From Anaerolineaceae bacterium (lineage in GTDB: Bacteria > Chloroflexota > Anaerolineae > Aggregatilineales > Phototrophicaceae), in assembly GCA_016124855.1 (NCBI GenBank), contig WGMX01000014.1, forward strand, positions 186,001 through 250,000: a stretch of 64,000 nucleotides of DNA, read 5' to 3'. The notes under the pieces were generated by a model. The model did no database searches, had not been told where the DNA came from, and saw nothing but the letters and a program-made list of their open reading frames with translations. How positions within the stretch are numbered: position 1 is the first letter of the stretch; the number at the start of each line of letters is the position of its first letter. Both the position numbers and the translations under genes were made by a program. Of this stretch, positions 37,256-45,360 are shown piece after piece.

Positions 37256-37890
37256 CCGTTGATTTAAGAAGTTATGTTTTTTTAGATACATTACAATCGC
37301 AACACGCGGCATTTTTGGGAACAGTGGCGCGCGGATTTCTGCCTGTACCGGGCGATGCTTCTCTTTGGATAGAGATTTCGCCGGGTATCGAGATTAACCG
37401 CATTACCGATGTGGCTTTAAAGGCGACTAGCGTCAAACCGGGTATGCAAATTGTAGAACGCCTATATGGTTTACTTGAAGTCCATTCAGACAGCCAAGCC
37501 GAAACACGGGCTGCCGGCGAAGCTATTCTAGAAGCCCTCGGTGTCCGTGAGCAAGACCGCATCAAACCTCGCATTGTCTCCAGCCAGATTATTCGCAATA
37601 TTGATGCCTATCAAACGCAGCTTATTAATCGACTTCGGCATGGTCAGATGATCCTTGCCGGACAGACAATGTATGTGCTTGAAGTCGAGCCTGCGGCTTA
37701 CGCGGCTTTAGCGGCTAACGAAGCCGAAAAGGCAGCCAATATTAACATTCTTGAAGTACAAGCTTTTGGTAGTTTTGGGCGTGTTTATTTAGGGGGCACA
37801 GAACAAGACATCATGGCTGGTTATGGCGCGGCCTTGGCAGCTATTGAAGGTGTGGTGGGCCGCGAACCCAGCAGCGGTCGCAAGGAATAA
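37252..37890 (+). CDS. tandem-domain microcompartment shell protein (BMC-T)
   Basis: 212 residues with a GTG start coupled to the zinc-ribbon gene. Two BMC domains are visible. The first (about 5-105) contains [20 protein letters not shown] and then [13 protein letters not shown]. The second (about 115-205) contains [36 protein letters not shown] and [13 protein letters not shown]. The start [20 protein letters not shown] and the [12 protein letters not shown] block strongly recall, from memory, BMC-T proteins of the Haliangium ochraceum type shell. Such proteins form pseudohexameric trimers with a central pore. The BMC-P gene follows after six bases. Confidence 0.88.
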   Translation: MTVDLRSYVFLDTLQSQHAAFLGTVARGFLPVPGDASLWIEISPGIEINRITDVALKATSVKPGMQIVERLYGLLEVHSDSQAETRAAGEAILEALGVREQDRIKPRIVSSQIIRNIDAYQTQLINRLRHGQMILAGQTMYVLEVEPAAYAALAANEAEKAANINILEVQAFGSFGRVYLGGTEQDIMAGYGAALAAIEGVVGREPSSGRKE

Positions 37891-37896
37891 CCGTTT

Positions 37897-38208
37897 ATGG
37901 TTATTGGAATTGTCACCGGTTCAGTTGTTGCCAGCCAGAAAACCGCGAATATGGATGGGTTGGCGCTGCGCGTCGTTCGTCGTATAACCCCCGAAGGAGA
38001 GCTTTCAGACAGTTATGTGGTAGCAGTCGATGCCTTAGGCGCCGCAACTAATGAGTATGTTATTGTCGCAAGCGGCAGCACGGCTCGGCAGACGACAGCA
38101 ACAGATAACAAACCGATTGACGCCATTATCATGGCAATCATTGATACGTGGCAGATTGGTAACCGCATTATATACGATAAGAGTTCCCAATCTATTGCTA
38201 CAGGCTGA
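37897..38208 (+). CDS. microcompartment vertex protein (BMC-P, EutN/CcmL family)
   Basis: 103 residues, the usual size of EutN/CcmL pentamer subunits that cap the vertices of microcompartment shells. Motifs seen: an N-terminal GIVTGSVVASQKTANMDGLA, the central VVAVDALGAATNEYVIVASG, then ARQTTATDNKPIDAIIMAII. The family's G-A-G-x-G-E is here G-A-A-T-N-E, a mild variation. It pairs with the BMC-T gene six bases upstream; a 155-bp gap separates it from the signalling genes. Presence of both T and P shell types makes a true closed compartment likely rather than a stray domain. Confidence 0.92.
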   Translation: MVIGIVTGSVVASQKTANMDGLALRVVRRITPEGELSDSYVVAVDALGAATNEYVIVASGSTARQTTATDNKPIDAIIMAIIDTWQIGNRIIYDKSSQSIATG

Positions 38209-38313
38209 TCTTGTTTGCCTATTCCATTTCACAACTGAATAATTTATCTACCATCAATTTTTGCCTGTATGGCCAAATCTTCAGCAGTTCTTACGAGCAG
38301 GTGTCGGTAATTA

Positions 38314-38323
38314 ATGTTATGAT
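38314..38323 (+). promoter_or_regulatory. possible internal promoter before the BMC-operon signalling genes
   Basis: TGT-TATGAT at 38315-38323 resembles an extended -10, 40 bases before the receiver gene, in the only sizeable gap of the cluster. The -35 is not recognisable. Confidence 0.3.
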
Positions 38324-38363
38324 TGGTAAGTAGTTGTCAATCTCGCAGAAACAGGGTTGAGCG

Positions 38364-38741
38364 ATGGAAAATGGTCGCATTCTTGTCGTTGAAGATAATC
38401 GGGACAATATGACTTTAATCACCGATATTTTAGAGTCGCTAAACTATACTGTCATTTCAGCATACGACGGTCAGCAAGGTGTGCTTATGGCGGAGTCCGA
38501 GCACCCAAATCTCATATTAATGGATTTGTCCTTGCCACTGATGGACGGTTGGACGGCTGCAGCCGAAATAAAAAAGAATGCGAACCTCAAACAGATACCC
38601 ATTATCGCACTGACTGCACACGCGATGTCCGGTGACCGTGAGCGTGCTATAGAGGCGGGTTGTGACGACTACGTGTCCAAGCCTATAAACGTCCCTGATT
38701 TACTCGTCAAAATCACTACATTACTTGCGGCAAATAAATAA
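38364..38741 (+). CDS. single-domain response regulator
   Basis: 125 residues, a lone receiver of CheY/DivK type. The acid pair is ED at 10-11, the phosphoacceptor is Asp54 in LILMDLSLPLMDG, the switch Thr is in IALTAHAM and the Lys in YVSKPIN. There is no output domain, so it acts by protein contact or as a phosphorelay intermediate. It overlaps the next gene by one base and is the first of three signalling genes placed between shell and enzyme genes of the microcompartment cluster. Confidence 0.93.
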   Translation: MENGRILVVEDNRDNMTLITDILESLNYTVISAYDGQQGVLMAESEHPNLILMDLSLPLMDGWTAAAEIKKNANLKQIPIIALTAHAMSGDRERAIEAGCDDYVSKPINVPDLLVKITTLLAANK

Positions 38742-39784
38742 TGTCCAAAATTTTAGTCGCTGAAGACAACCCTAACGCGCGTCAACTCGTACATGACATA
38801 CTAGAAAGTATTGGCTACGAATCCATCCTTGCAATTGATGGTCCGAGCGCATTGGCAGCAGCCCAATCACAAATTCCTGACCTCATCATTCTTGACGTCA
38901 ATATGCCGGGCATGAGCGGCTTTGAAGTTTGTAAAATCATCAAGGCTGATCCGAAACTTAACCATATTCCCATATTAATGTTGACCGCGCAGACTGATGT
39001 GGAGAGCCGCGTAGCTGGTTTGGGATTGGGTGCTGAAGATTACATCGCCAAACCTTACAGTCCTCGTGAATTAGCAGCGCGGGTGTCCGCGAGAATACGG
39101 GCTAAGAGCGAAAGTGATACCTTACGTCGCACGCAAGAAATGGTACGGCAAACCTTTGAGCGTTATGTATCACCGAGCGTAGTCGAAAGATTACTTCAGA
39201 ATCCGTCAGACATAAAGTTGGGTGGTCAACTACAAGAAGTAACTGTGCTTTTCAGCGACTTAGAAGGCTTTACAGGTGTTTCAGAAAAGACTGAACCAGA
39301 AATGCTGCTAGGCATTTTGAACCGTTATCACGAGCTGGTCGTCAGTATCATTCAACGTGAAGGTGGGACGGTTGACAAATTTATTGGCGATGGCGTGATG
39401 GCACTGTACAATACTCCTTTAATACAAGCCGACCACGCACTGCGCGCAGTGCGTACCGCACTTAGCATTCGGGATGAACTAGTTAAGTTTTCACAGCAGT
39501 TTGACCCGCCCTATCGAATGAAAATAAATTTTGGCATACATACAGGGACGGCTGTGGTTGGGAATGTTGGAACGCCACAATGTATGAATTTTACGGCTGT
39601 TGGCGACACAGTCAATCTTGCGTCACGACTGCAAGCGTTGAGCAGTAATGCCCAGATTTTATTAAGCCAAGCAACCTACGACCAACTTCACAATCAACTT
39701 CAATCAAATGTCATTGGAACTCGAAGTGTAAAAAATCGTAGTGAACCGGTGATGATATACGAAGCTCTTGGACTGGTTTCATGA
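38741..39784 (+). CDS. response regulator with class III nucleotide cyclase output
   Basis: 347 residues. The receiver (about 3-120) has ED at 8-9, Asp52 in LIILDVNMPGMSG and Lys in YIAKPYSPRE. A coiled coil follows (LRRTQEMVRQTFERYVSPSV), then a class III cyclase domain (about 165-335) with metal Asp motifs VLFSDLEGFTGV and KFIGDGVMALYNTP, and VGDTVNLASRLQ. It probably makes cAMP when phosphorylated; nucleotide specificity was not tested. It overlaps the downstream histidine kinase by four bases (ATGA). A cyclase as an integral gene of a microcompartment cluster is unusual. Confidence 0.9.
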   Translation: MSKILVAEDNPNARQLVHDILESIGYESILAIDGPSALAAAQSQIPDLIILDVNMPGMSGFEVCKIIKADPKLNHIPILMLTAQTDVESRVAGLGLGAEDYIAKPYSPRELAARVSARIRAKSESDTLRRTQEMVRQTFERYVSPSVVERLLQNPSDIKLGGQLQEVTVLFSDLEGFTGVSEKTEPEMLLGILNRYHELVVSIIQREGGTVDKFIGDGVMALYNTPLIQADHALRAVRTALSIRDELVKFSQQFDPPYRMKINFGIHTGTAVVGNVGTPQCMNFTAVGDTVNLASRLQALSSNAQILLSQATYDQLHNQLQSNVIGTRSVKNRSEPVMIYEALGLVS

Positions 39785-40554
39785 GTAAGAACGGAACATC
39801 GATGACTGACGACACCACATCGGCGACGGGCAACTTACTGGGAGGAAACGAGAACGATATAACGGGTACGACATGGTTACTTGGTCATGATTTAAAAAGT
39901 CCCACAGCTATCATTATAAGTACCTTGGAAATGGTCATCGCTCTGCATGAAGATGACGATGATATGGTGCATACGGTGCGATTACTCAAAGGGGCGCTGG
40001 TAGCCGCCCGCCGTGAGTATAACATGGTATGTGATCTTCTGGACTTAGCGCGGTTTGAATTAAAGCAATACCAGTTACAGCGTGAACCTGCTGACATGGG
40101 AGCACTTTTACTTCAAAGTCTGGAAGACGACGCTTACAGCATCGAAATCAAGAAAATTCAAATTGAAACTGATATTCCCAAAGATCAAGCTCTAGTTACA
40201 GATGTTGATATTGAACTAATCGGACGCGTATTCAGTGCACTCATCGATAACACCATTAAATTTACGGTTAGAGATGATGTTCTAAAAATCAGCGTTAAAC
40301 GGGTCGGTGACACCATTGAAATTGTGTTTATGGATACAGGCCGTCCGATCTTCGCCGAATTCGAGCAATCACTTGTTGAACGCGCACCCCAATGGGAAAA
40401 TCGGCAAGCAGGGAGCCGATCAAGTGTTGGTATGGGTATTCCCTTTGCGAACGCTGTTATTAAGGCTCACGGTGGGAAATTTTTTGCTCATAGTGATACT
40501 GCTACCGGATTCACACAATTCAAGTTAACATTACCGGTGATTGAATCCAATTGA
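39781..40554 (+). CDS. soluble histidine kinase
   Basis: 257 residues without membrane helices or a sensory domain. The H box is LLGHDLKSPTAI (His36), the N box is ALIDNTIKFTV, and the nucleotide-binding lid region includes FMDTGRPIF and SSVGMGIPFANAVIKAHGG. The G1 box is altered: DTGRPIF in place of DxGxGI, so ATP binding may be weaker. It starts by an ATGA overlap with the cyclase gene and ends 12 bases before the aldehyde dehydrogenase gene. With no sensor of its own it probably reads a partner protein or the state of the compartment (inference). Confidence 0.85.
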   Translation: MSKNGTSMTDDTTSATGNLLGGNENDITGTTWLLGHDLKSPTAIIISTLEMVIALHEDDDDMVHTVRLLKGALVAARREYNMVCDLLDLARFELKQYQLQREPADMGALLLQSLEDDAYSIEIKKIQIETDIPKDQALVTDVDIELIGRVFSALIDNTIKFTVRDDVLKISVKRVGDTIEIVFMDTGRPIFAEFEQSLVERAPQWENRQAGSRSSVGMGIPFANAVIKAHGGKFFAHSDTATGFTQFKLTLPVIESN

Positions 40555-40566
40555 AGGTAAAATCCG

Positions 40567-42030
40567 ATGGCTGACCAACACCCAATCGACGATACTCAAA
40601 TCAACCACATCATTAATAATGTAATGCGTGAACTAAGCGAGCCGACCTTTTCTGCCCCTGCCCCGGCCAAAGCGAGCAAACCCATAGCATTACACCCTGC
40701 CCATGGTGATGGCTTATTCCCTGATCCGGATAGCGCAGTATCAGCAGCCTATGCAGCCTATGAACAATTAGGCGACATGCCGCTTGAGCTGCGTAAACAA
40801 ATGGTTGCTGCCATGCGTGGAACAGCACGCGAACATGCTGAGGTTTTGGCACAATTTGCCGTTGAAGAAACAGGTATGGGACGTTTTGAGGACAAAGTTC
40901 AAAAAAATTTACTAACTGCAAATAAAACCCCCGGCCCTGAATTTCTCGATTCTCATGCATGGACTGGCGACGACGGCTTGACGCTGACCGAATATGCACC
41001 TTATGGCGTAATCGCAGCTATCACACCGACCACCAATCCGACAAGCACAATTATCAACAACAGTATTAGTATGGTTAGCGCAGGAAACGCAATTACATTC
41101 AATGCTCATCCAAGTGCTAAGCAGTGTAGTGCCTATACCATTCAATTGTTGAATCAAGCCATTCAAAGTGTAGGTGGGCCGGCGAATTTACTGACTTGTG
41201 TTGTGGAGCCAACAATTGAGTCGGCACAAGCGCTGATGGTTCACAAACAAGTGCGTTTAATTGCGGTTACAGGTGGCATCGGCGTGGTCAGGCAGGCGAT
41301 GAAAAGTGGTAAACGCGCTGTATGCGCCGGGCCGGGCAATCCGCCGGTTGTGGTTGACGACAGTGCTGATCTTGAACAAGCGGGGCGCGATGTAGTACGG
41401 GGTGGTAGTTTCGACAATAATCTTGTGTGTGTGACTGAAAAAACTTGCATCGCCGTTGAAAGCATCGTGGACGGATTAGTCGAATCGATGACGCGACATG
41501 GCGGTTATTTAATCACTTCGTGGCAACTCAGACGTTTGATGAAATCGATTTTTGACGAAGATCATGGGCCGGGTAAGCCAGCCCTCATGAATAAATCATT
41601 TATCGGACAAAATGCGAGCGTTTTACTCAAAGAAATTGGTGTCAATGTTGGCGGCGAAGTTCGGCAAATCGTTGCTGTTGTCGAACCCGACCATCAATTG
41701 GTTTGGTCAGAGCAAATGATGCCGATTATGCCTGTTGTACCGATACCTGATGTTCATTCAGCCATTGATCTAGCCGTTCGCTCGGAACATGGATTCCGCC
41801 ATACTGCTGTCATGCACAGCAAAAACATCGATCATCTCACGGAGATGGCACGCGCAATAGACAGTTCAATTTTTGTCAAAAATGCGCCGAGTTTAGCGGG
41901 TCTAGGATGGGGTGGCGAAGGCTATACATCTTTTACAATTGCCAGCCCGACAGGTGAAGGTATGACAACCTGCCGCAGCTTCAGCCGTTTACGTCGATGC
42001 ACACTTAAAGATAGCTTCCGTATTGTTTAA
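40567..42030 (+). CDS. CoA-acylating aldehyde dehydrogenase of microcompartment type (PduP/EutE-like)
   Basis: 487 residues. It oxidises an aldehyde to an acyl-CoA with NAD and CoA in the compartment lumen. The catalytic cysteine is Cys288 in GGSFDNNLVCVTEK, with the PduP/EutE context. NAD-fold motifs such as PTTNPTSTIINNSISM are present, as is the terminal GEGMTTCRSFSRLRRCTL typical of PduP. Residues 8-24 (DDTQINHIINNVMREL) form an amphipathic helix followed by a Pro/Ala linker, as in encapsulation peptides. The family is non-phosphorylating and distinct from hydrolytic ALDHs. The aldehyde is probably made by the aldolase in the same operon (inference). Confidence 0.93.
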   Translation: MADQHPIDDTQINHIINNVMRELSEPTFSAPAPAKASKPIALHPAHGDGLFPDPDSAVSAAYAAYEQLGDMPLELRKQMVAAMRGTAREHAEVLAQFAVEETGMGRFEDKVQKNLLTANKTPGPEFLDSHAWTGDDGLTLTEYAPYGVIAAITPTTNPTSTIINNSISMVSAGNAITFNAHPSAKQCSAYTIQLLNQAIQSVGGPANLLTCVVEPTIESAQALMVHKQVRLIAVTGGIGVVRQAMKSGKRAVCAGPGNPPVVVDDSADLEQAGRDVVRGGSFDNNLVCVTEKTCIAVESIVDGLVESMTRHGGYLITSWQLRRLMKSIFDEDHGPGKPALMNKSFIGQNASVLLKEIGVNVGGEVRQIVAVVEPDHQLVWSEQMMPIMPVVPIPDVHSAIDLAVRSEHGFRHTAVMHSKNIDHLTEMARAIDSSIFVKNAPSLAGLGWGGEGYTSFTIASPTGEGMTTCRSFSRLRRCTLKDSFRIV

Positions 42031-42040
42031 TGAGTCAAAA

Positions 42041-43156
42041 ATGAAGATAACAAAGTTAGAAACGATATTTGTTAAGCCACGCTGGCTGTTTCTCAAGGTT
42101 CATACTGATGAAGGGATTATCGGATTAGGTGAACCGATTGTCGAAGGACGTGTACAAACGGTAGCAACAGCCGTCCATGAAATTGGCCGCTACTTAATCG
42201 GGGAAGATCCTCGTCGTATCGAGCATCATTGGCAAGCAATTTACCGGGGACAATTTTATCGAGGTGGGCCGGTATTTTGCAGCGCCATCTCAGGTATCGA
42301 GCAAGCTCTATGGGATATTATGGGCAAGTGGTTAGGACAGCCTGTCTACCAACTACTTGGTGGGGCCACCCGCGACCGCATTCGCATGTACGGTTGGGTT
42401 GGAGGGGAAACTTATGGTGATTACATTAATAGTGCCAAAGTGTCGGCTGAGGCAGGATTTACAGCGCTCAAAGTTGGCCTATTTGGTGCAATGAATATTG
42501 TGGATACACAAGAAGTCTTAGATGATTGCGTCCGACGCTTCGCTGATTTGAGAGCAGCCGTCGGGCCGAAGGTTGACATTGGTATCGACTTTCATGGTCG
42601 CGTTAGTCCGGCTATGGCTGTACGGTTGGCAAAAGCGCTCGAACCCTATTATCCAATGTTCATTGAAGAACCTGTACTCCCGGAAAATGTAGATGCGATG
42701 GTTACGGTTGCGCGAAGCACGACTATTCCTATCGCGACCGGCGAACGCCTTTTTGCTAAATGGGGATTCCGCGAAGTCGTCGAAAAACAAGCGGCTGTTA
42801 TTCTACAACCTGATATTTCGCACGCAGGTGGCATTCTGGAATGTAAGAAAATCGCTGCAATGGCAGAAACTTATTACAGCGCGATTGCCCCGCACTGTCC
42901 ACTTGGGCCAATTGCTTTAGCGTCGTGTTTGCAGCTTGACGCTTGTATCCCTAACTTTTTGGTGCAAGAACACGTCACAACCGGTGTCGGCTACTTGAAA
43001 GAGCCGTTTAAAATTGTAGATGGGTATATTGATTTGCCAACAAAGTCGGGGCTTGGAATCGAGCTAGACGACGAAGCGCTGGCCGAACAAATCAATGATG
43101 GCACATGGGATACCCCACAGTTACGACATAAAGATGGGTCTGTTGCAGATTGGTAA
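42041..43156 (+). CDS. dgoD: enolase-superfamily sugar-acid dehydratase, D-galactonate dehydratase type
   Basis: 371 residues from the ATG at 42041. It is very like E. coli DgoD as I remember it: start MKITKLETIFVKPRWLFLKV, then GLGEPIVEGR, FYRGGPV and the end HKDGSVADW. The catalytic residues fall at the same numbers: metal ligands Asp183 (IDFHGR), Glu209 (FIEEP) and Glu235 (TGERLF), with His185 and His285 (APHCPLGP) as acid/base. The reaction would be D-galactonate to 2-dehydro-3-deoxy-D-galactonate. A related aldonate is possible. It lies 10 bases after the aldehyde dehydrogenase and 9 before a shell gene, a context I do not know for this family. No encapsulation helix is evident. Confidence 0.85.
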   Translation: MKITKLETIFVKPRWLFLKVHTDEGIIGLGEPIVEGRVQTVATAVHEIGRYLIGEDPRRIEHHWQAIYRGQFYRGGPVFCSAISGIEQALWDIMGKWLGQPVYQLLGGATRDRIRMYGWVGGETYGDYINSAKVSAEAGFTALKVGLFGAMNIVDTQEVLDDCVRRFADLRAAVGPKVDIGIDFHGRVSPAMAVRLAKALEPYYPMFIEEPVLPENVDAMVTVARSTTIPIATGERLFAKWGFREVVEKQAAVILQPDISHAGGILECKKIAAMAETYYSAIAPHCPLGPIALASCLQLDACIPNFLVQEHVTTGVGYLKEPFKIVDGYIDLPTKSGLGIELDDEALAEQINDGTWDTPQLRHKDGSVADW

Positions 43157-43165
43157 AATTGCCTC

Positions 43166-43792
43166 ATGGCAGATGTACAAAACCCTGCTAAACCTTTACT
43201 GATTGAGCCCGCGCTGGCGCTTTTAGAATTCAGTAGTGTCGCGGCTGGTGTATACGCTGGCGACGCGATGGTTAAGCAGGCACAGCTTGATGTTATCTAT
43301 GCTGGAACTGTCCATCCGGGTAAGTTTCTGGTACTCGCAGGCGGGAGCGTCGCAGAAGTTGAAGAAGCGCTCAAAGCTGGAAAAGAAAACGCTCTTAACT
43401 CTTTAATAGACACTATTTTTTTGCCGGGTGTACATCGCGATGTCGTTTTGGCTTTAGGAGGAAAACGGGTACCAGAAACTAACGATGCAATTGGTATCGT
43501 TGAGACAAACACGGTTCCAGCAGCAATTCACGCTGCCGACAAAGGAATCAAAGGCGCAGAAGTTAGTTTGGTCGAAATCCGATTAGCGGATGGGCTGAAC
43601 GGCAAAGGGTTAGTATTTTTCACTGGTCAGGTTTCCAATATTGAAGCTGCTATTGAACTTAGTTGTGCCGCACTGCAACCCGGACAACTTGTCAAACAGG
43701 TTGTGATTTCACAATTGCATGAGGATATGGCCAAATTAATTCAAGCACATACACGATTTGGCTCACAAGTCGGTTGGACTTCGACGGAGTAA
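43166..43792 (+). CDS. second tandem-domain shell protein (BMC-T)
   Basis: 208 residues with two classic BMC domains. The first (about 16-75) has ALLEFSSVAAGVYAGDAMVK and FLVLAGGSVAEVEEALKAG. The second (about 107-180) has AIGIVETNTVPAAIHAADKG and GLVFFTGQVSNIEAAIEL. The type differs from the BMC-T at 37252: it follows the canonical order and resembles PduT/Haliangium BMC-T1-like proteins. The two would form different trimers in the same shell. No cysteine suited to an Fe-S pore site stands out. The methyltransferase ATG at 43801 follows eight bases later. Confidence 0.9.
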   Translation: MADVQNPAKPLLIEPALALLEFSSVAAGVYAGDAMVKQAQLDVIYAGTVHPGKFLVLAGGSVAEVEEALKAGKENALNSLIDTIFLPGVHRDVVLALGGKRVPETNDAIGIVETNTVPAAIHAADKGIKGAEVSLVEIRLADGLNGKGLVFFTGQVSNIEAAIELSCAALQPGQLVKQVVISQLHEDMAKLIQAHTRFGSQVGWTSTE

Positions 43793-43800
43793 GTAACGTC

Positions 43801-44541
43801 ATGAATAATCAGACAGATCGGGTATGGCAATCGGCAGAGGTCGCACACGGATATTTAGAAGGGATGCGGGGCGCAATTCCACTTGCGACAGTACAGCTTG
43901 ATGTCATGATGCGCATCATAAGATCGGCTTGCCCTGAACTGAAATGCTTTCTTGATATTGGCTGTGGTGATGGAATCTTGGGACATACCATTCTGGCGCA
44001 CTATCCTGATGCACAAGGCATCTTAATCGACTTTTCTGAACCAATGCTTGAGGCGGCACGACATAAATTAGTTGCAAACCGTGTTCAGCTTCAGTTTCTT
44101 AACCAAGACTATGGAAAAGACGATTGGGTAAATGCAGTTCGTAGCTATGCCCCTTTTGACGCGATTGTATCCGGATTTTCCATCCATCATCAAGCAGATG
44201 CGCGCAAACAAGGTATATATTTCGAAATTTATGATCTGTTGAAACCTGGTGGCGTGTTCATTAACATTGAACATGTTGCACCCGACAGTCGGTGGAACGA
44301 AGAGCTCTTTAGCCAATTGTTCATTGATTCGCTCATTATTCACAATCAGCAATATCAACCCGAAATTGGTCCTGAAGAAACCGAACGAAGATTTCGCGAA
44401 CGCGAGGACCAACATGCCAATAGACTCGCACCGTTAGAACTTCAACTCGAATGGCTGCGCGACATCGGCTATGAACAAGTGAGCTGTTATTTAAAGATAT
44501 TTGAACTGGCGGTTTTCGGGGGTAAGCGCCCAAATGAATGA
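43801..44541 (+). CDS. class I SAM-dependent methyltransferase in the BMC operon
   Basis: 246 residues from the ATG at 43801, eight bases after the shell gene. SAM motif I is FLDIGCGDGILGHTIL (about 50-65), the acidic residue of motif II is in ILIDFSEPMLEAA, and the motif IV region is FDAIVSGFSIHHQ. It is a small-molecule or protein methyltransferase of the UbiE/Methyltransf_25 kind. The substrate is unknown and methyltransferases are not standard microcompartment enzymes. It overlaps the aldolase gene by eight bases, so it is firmly in the operon. There is no encapsulation helix at either end that I can see. Confidence 0.85.
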   Translation: MNNQTDRVWQSAEVAHGYLEGMRGAIPLATVQLDVMMRIIRSACPELKCFLDIGCGDGILGHTILAHYPDAQGILIDFSEPMLEAARHKLVANRVQLQFLNQDYGKDDWVNAVRSYAPFDAIVSGFSIHHQADARKQGIYFEIYDLLKPGGVFINIEHVAPDSRWNEELFSQLFIDSLIIHNQQYQPEIGPEETERRFREREDQHANRLAPLELQLEWLRDIGYEQVSCYLKIFELAVFGGKRPNE

Positions 44542-45238
44542 GACGGAACTCCGAGAGCAAATGTGTCTTATCGGGCAGATGATGCACCAGAACGGGTATA
44601 TTGACGGGGCAAGTGGCAATATCAGCGCCCGACTGGATAGTGAGCGTATATTGACGACTCCTAGCGGTCTTGCGAAGGGATTTATGCATCCCGAGCAACT
44701 TATTATCGTCAATCAATATGGCGAACGAGTGGATACCCCAAATGAGTCGAATAAGAAATTGCGTCCAACCTCCGAATTGCCAATGCATTTAGAGTGTTAT
44801 CGTCAGCGGTCGGATATTCATGGGGTTGTCCACGCACATCCGCCGACAGCTATTGCTTTGACAATTAGCGGACATTCGTTTTCCGAATGTGTATTGCCAG
44901 AAGTCGTCTTCACACTGGGGACAATTCCAATTCTACCCTACGCTAATCCAGCAAGTGATGAAAACCAAAAACTTATTCGCGATATCGTTAAAAATCATGA
45001 TGCCATGATGATCGCCTATCATGGCTCATTGACGTTAGCAAAAAGCGTTTGGGATGCCTATCTTAGACTCGAAACAGTAGAACACAGTGCAAAAATTATT
45101 CACATGGTACATCAATTAGGTGGCGTAAAAACGCAATTAAGCGCGGAACAAGTTGAAAAGTTAATTGCGACTCGAGAGCGTTTAGGATTATTACGTCCAC
45201 ATGAACGAGAACAACTCATGCAACTTGCATCTCACTGA
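44534..45238 (+). CDS. class II aldolase (fuculose-phosphate aldolase/adducin family)
   Basis: 234 residues from the ATG at 44534, overlapping the methyltransferase by eight bases. Family motifs are GNISARL (28-34), LTTPSGL, catalytic Glu81 in PTSELPMH, and zinc ligands His100 and His102 in VVHAHPP and His163 in AYHGSL. This set matches FucA-type aldolases that cleave ketose 1-phosphates to dihydroxyacetone phosphate and an aldehyde. Relatives act on other substrates. In Planctomycete and Haliangium-type compartments a class II aldolase feeds an aldehyde dehydrogenase, which fits here. Last gene of the operon, 48 bases before tRNA-Glu. Confidence 0.9.
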   Translation: MNETELREQMCLIGQMMHQNGYIDGASGNISARLDSERILTTPSGLAKGFMHPEQLIIVNQYGERVDTPNESNKKLRPTSELPMHLECYRQRSDIHGVVHAHPPTAIALTISGHSFSECVLPEVVFTLGTIPILPYANPASDENQKLIRDIVKNHDAMMIAYHGSLTLAKSVWDAYLRLETVEHSAKIIHMVHQLGGVKTQLSAEQVEKLIATRERLGLLRPHEREQLMQLASH

Positions 45239-45286
45239 GTTTCTACCTTGACTTAGGCAATAGCGATTGGTAAACTTCTCCCCGTT

Positions 45287-45359
45287 GGTCCCATCGTCTA
45301 GCGGCCTAGGATGTCACCCTTTCAAGGTGAAGACACGGGTTCGAGTCCCGTTGGGACTA
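45287..45359 (+). tRNA. tRNA-Glu (anticodon TTC)
   Basis: A complete cloverleaf is present: acceptor GGTCCCA/TGGGACT, a D arm, anticodon stem TCACC/GGTGA with loop CTTTCAA (anticodon TTC at 45321-45323), and T arm with GGTTCGAGTCC. The CCA end is not encoded. It aligns base for base in layout with E. coli tRNA-Glu. It is the attachment site of the mobile element that follows: the integrase gene runs into it from the other strand. Confidence 0.96.
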
Positions 45360-45360
45360 C
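45322..45360. other. probable attachment site (attL) within tRNA-Glu
   Basis: The 3' half of the tRNA gene doubles as the 3' end of the integrase gene, which marks the junction between chromosome and element. The matching attR should repeat part of this sequence at the far end; I see no second copy before 64,000, so it lies outside the window or the identity core is short. Confidence 0.55.
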
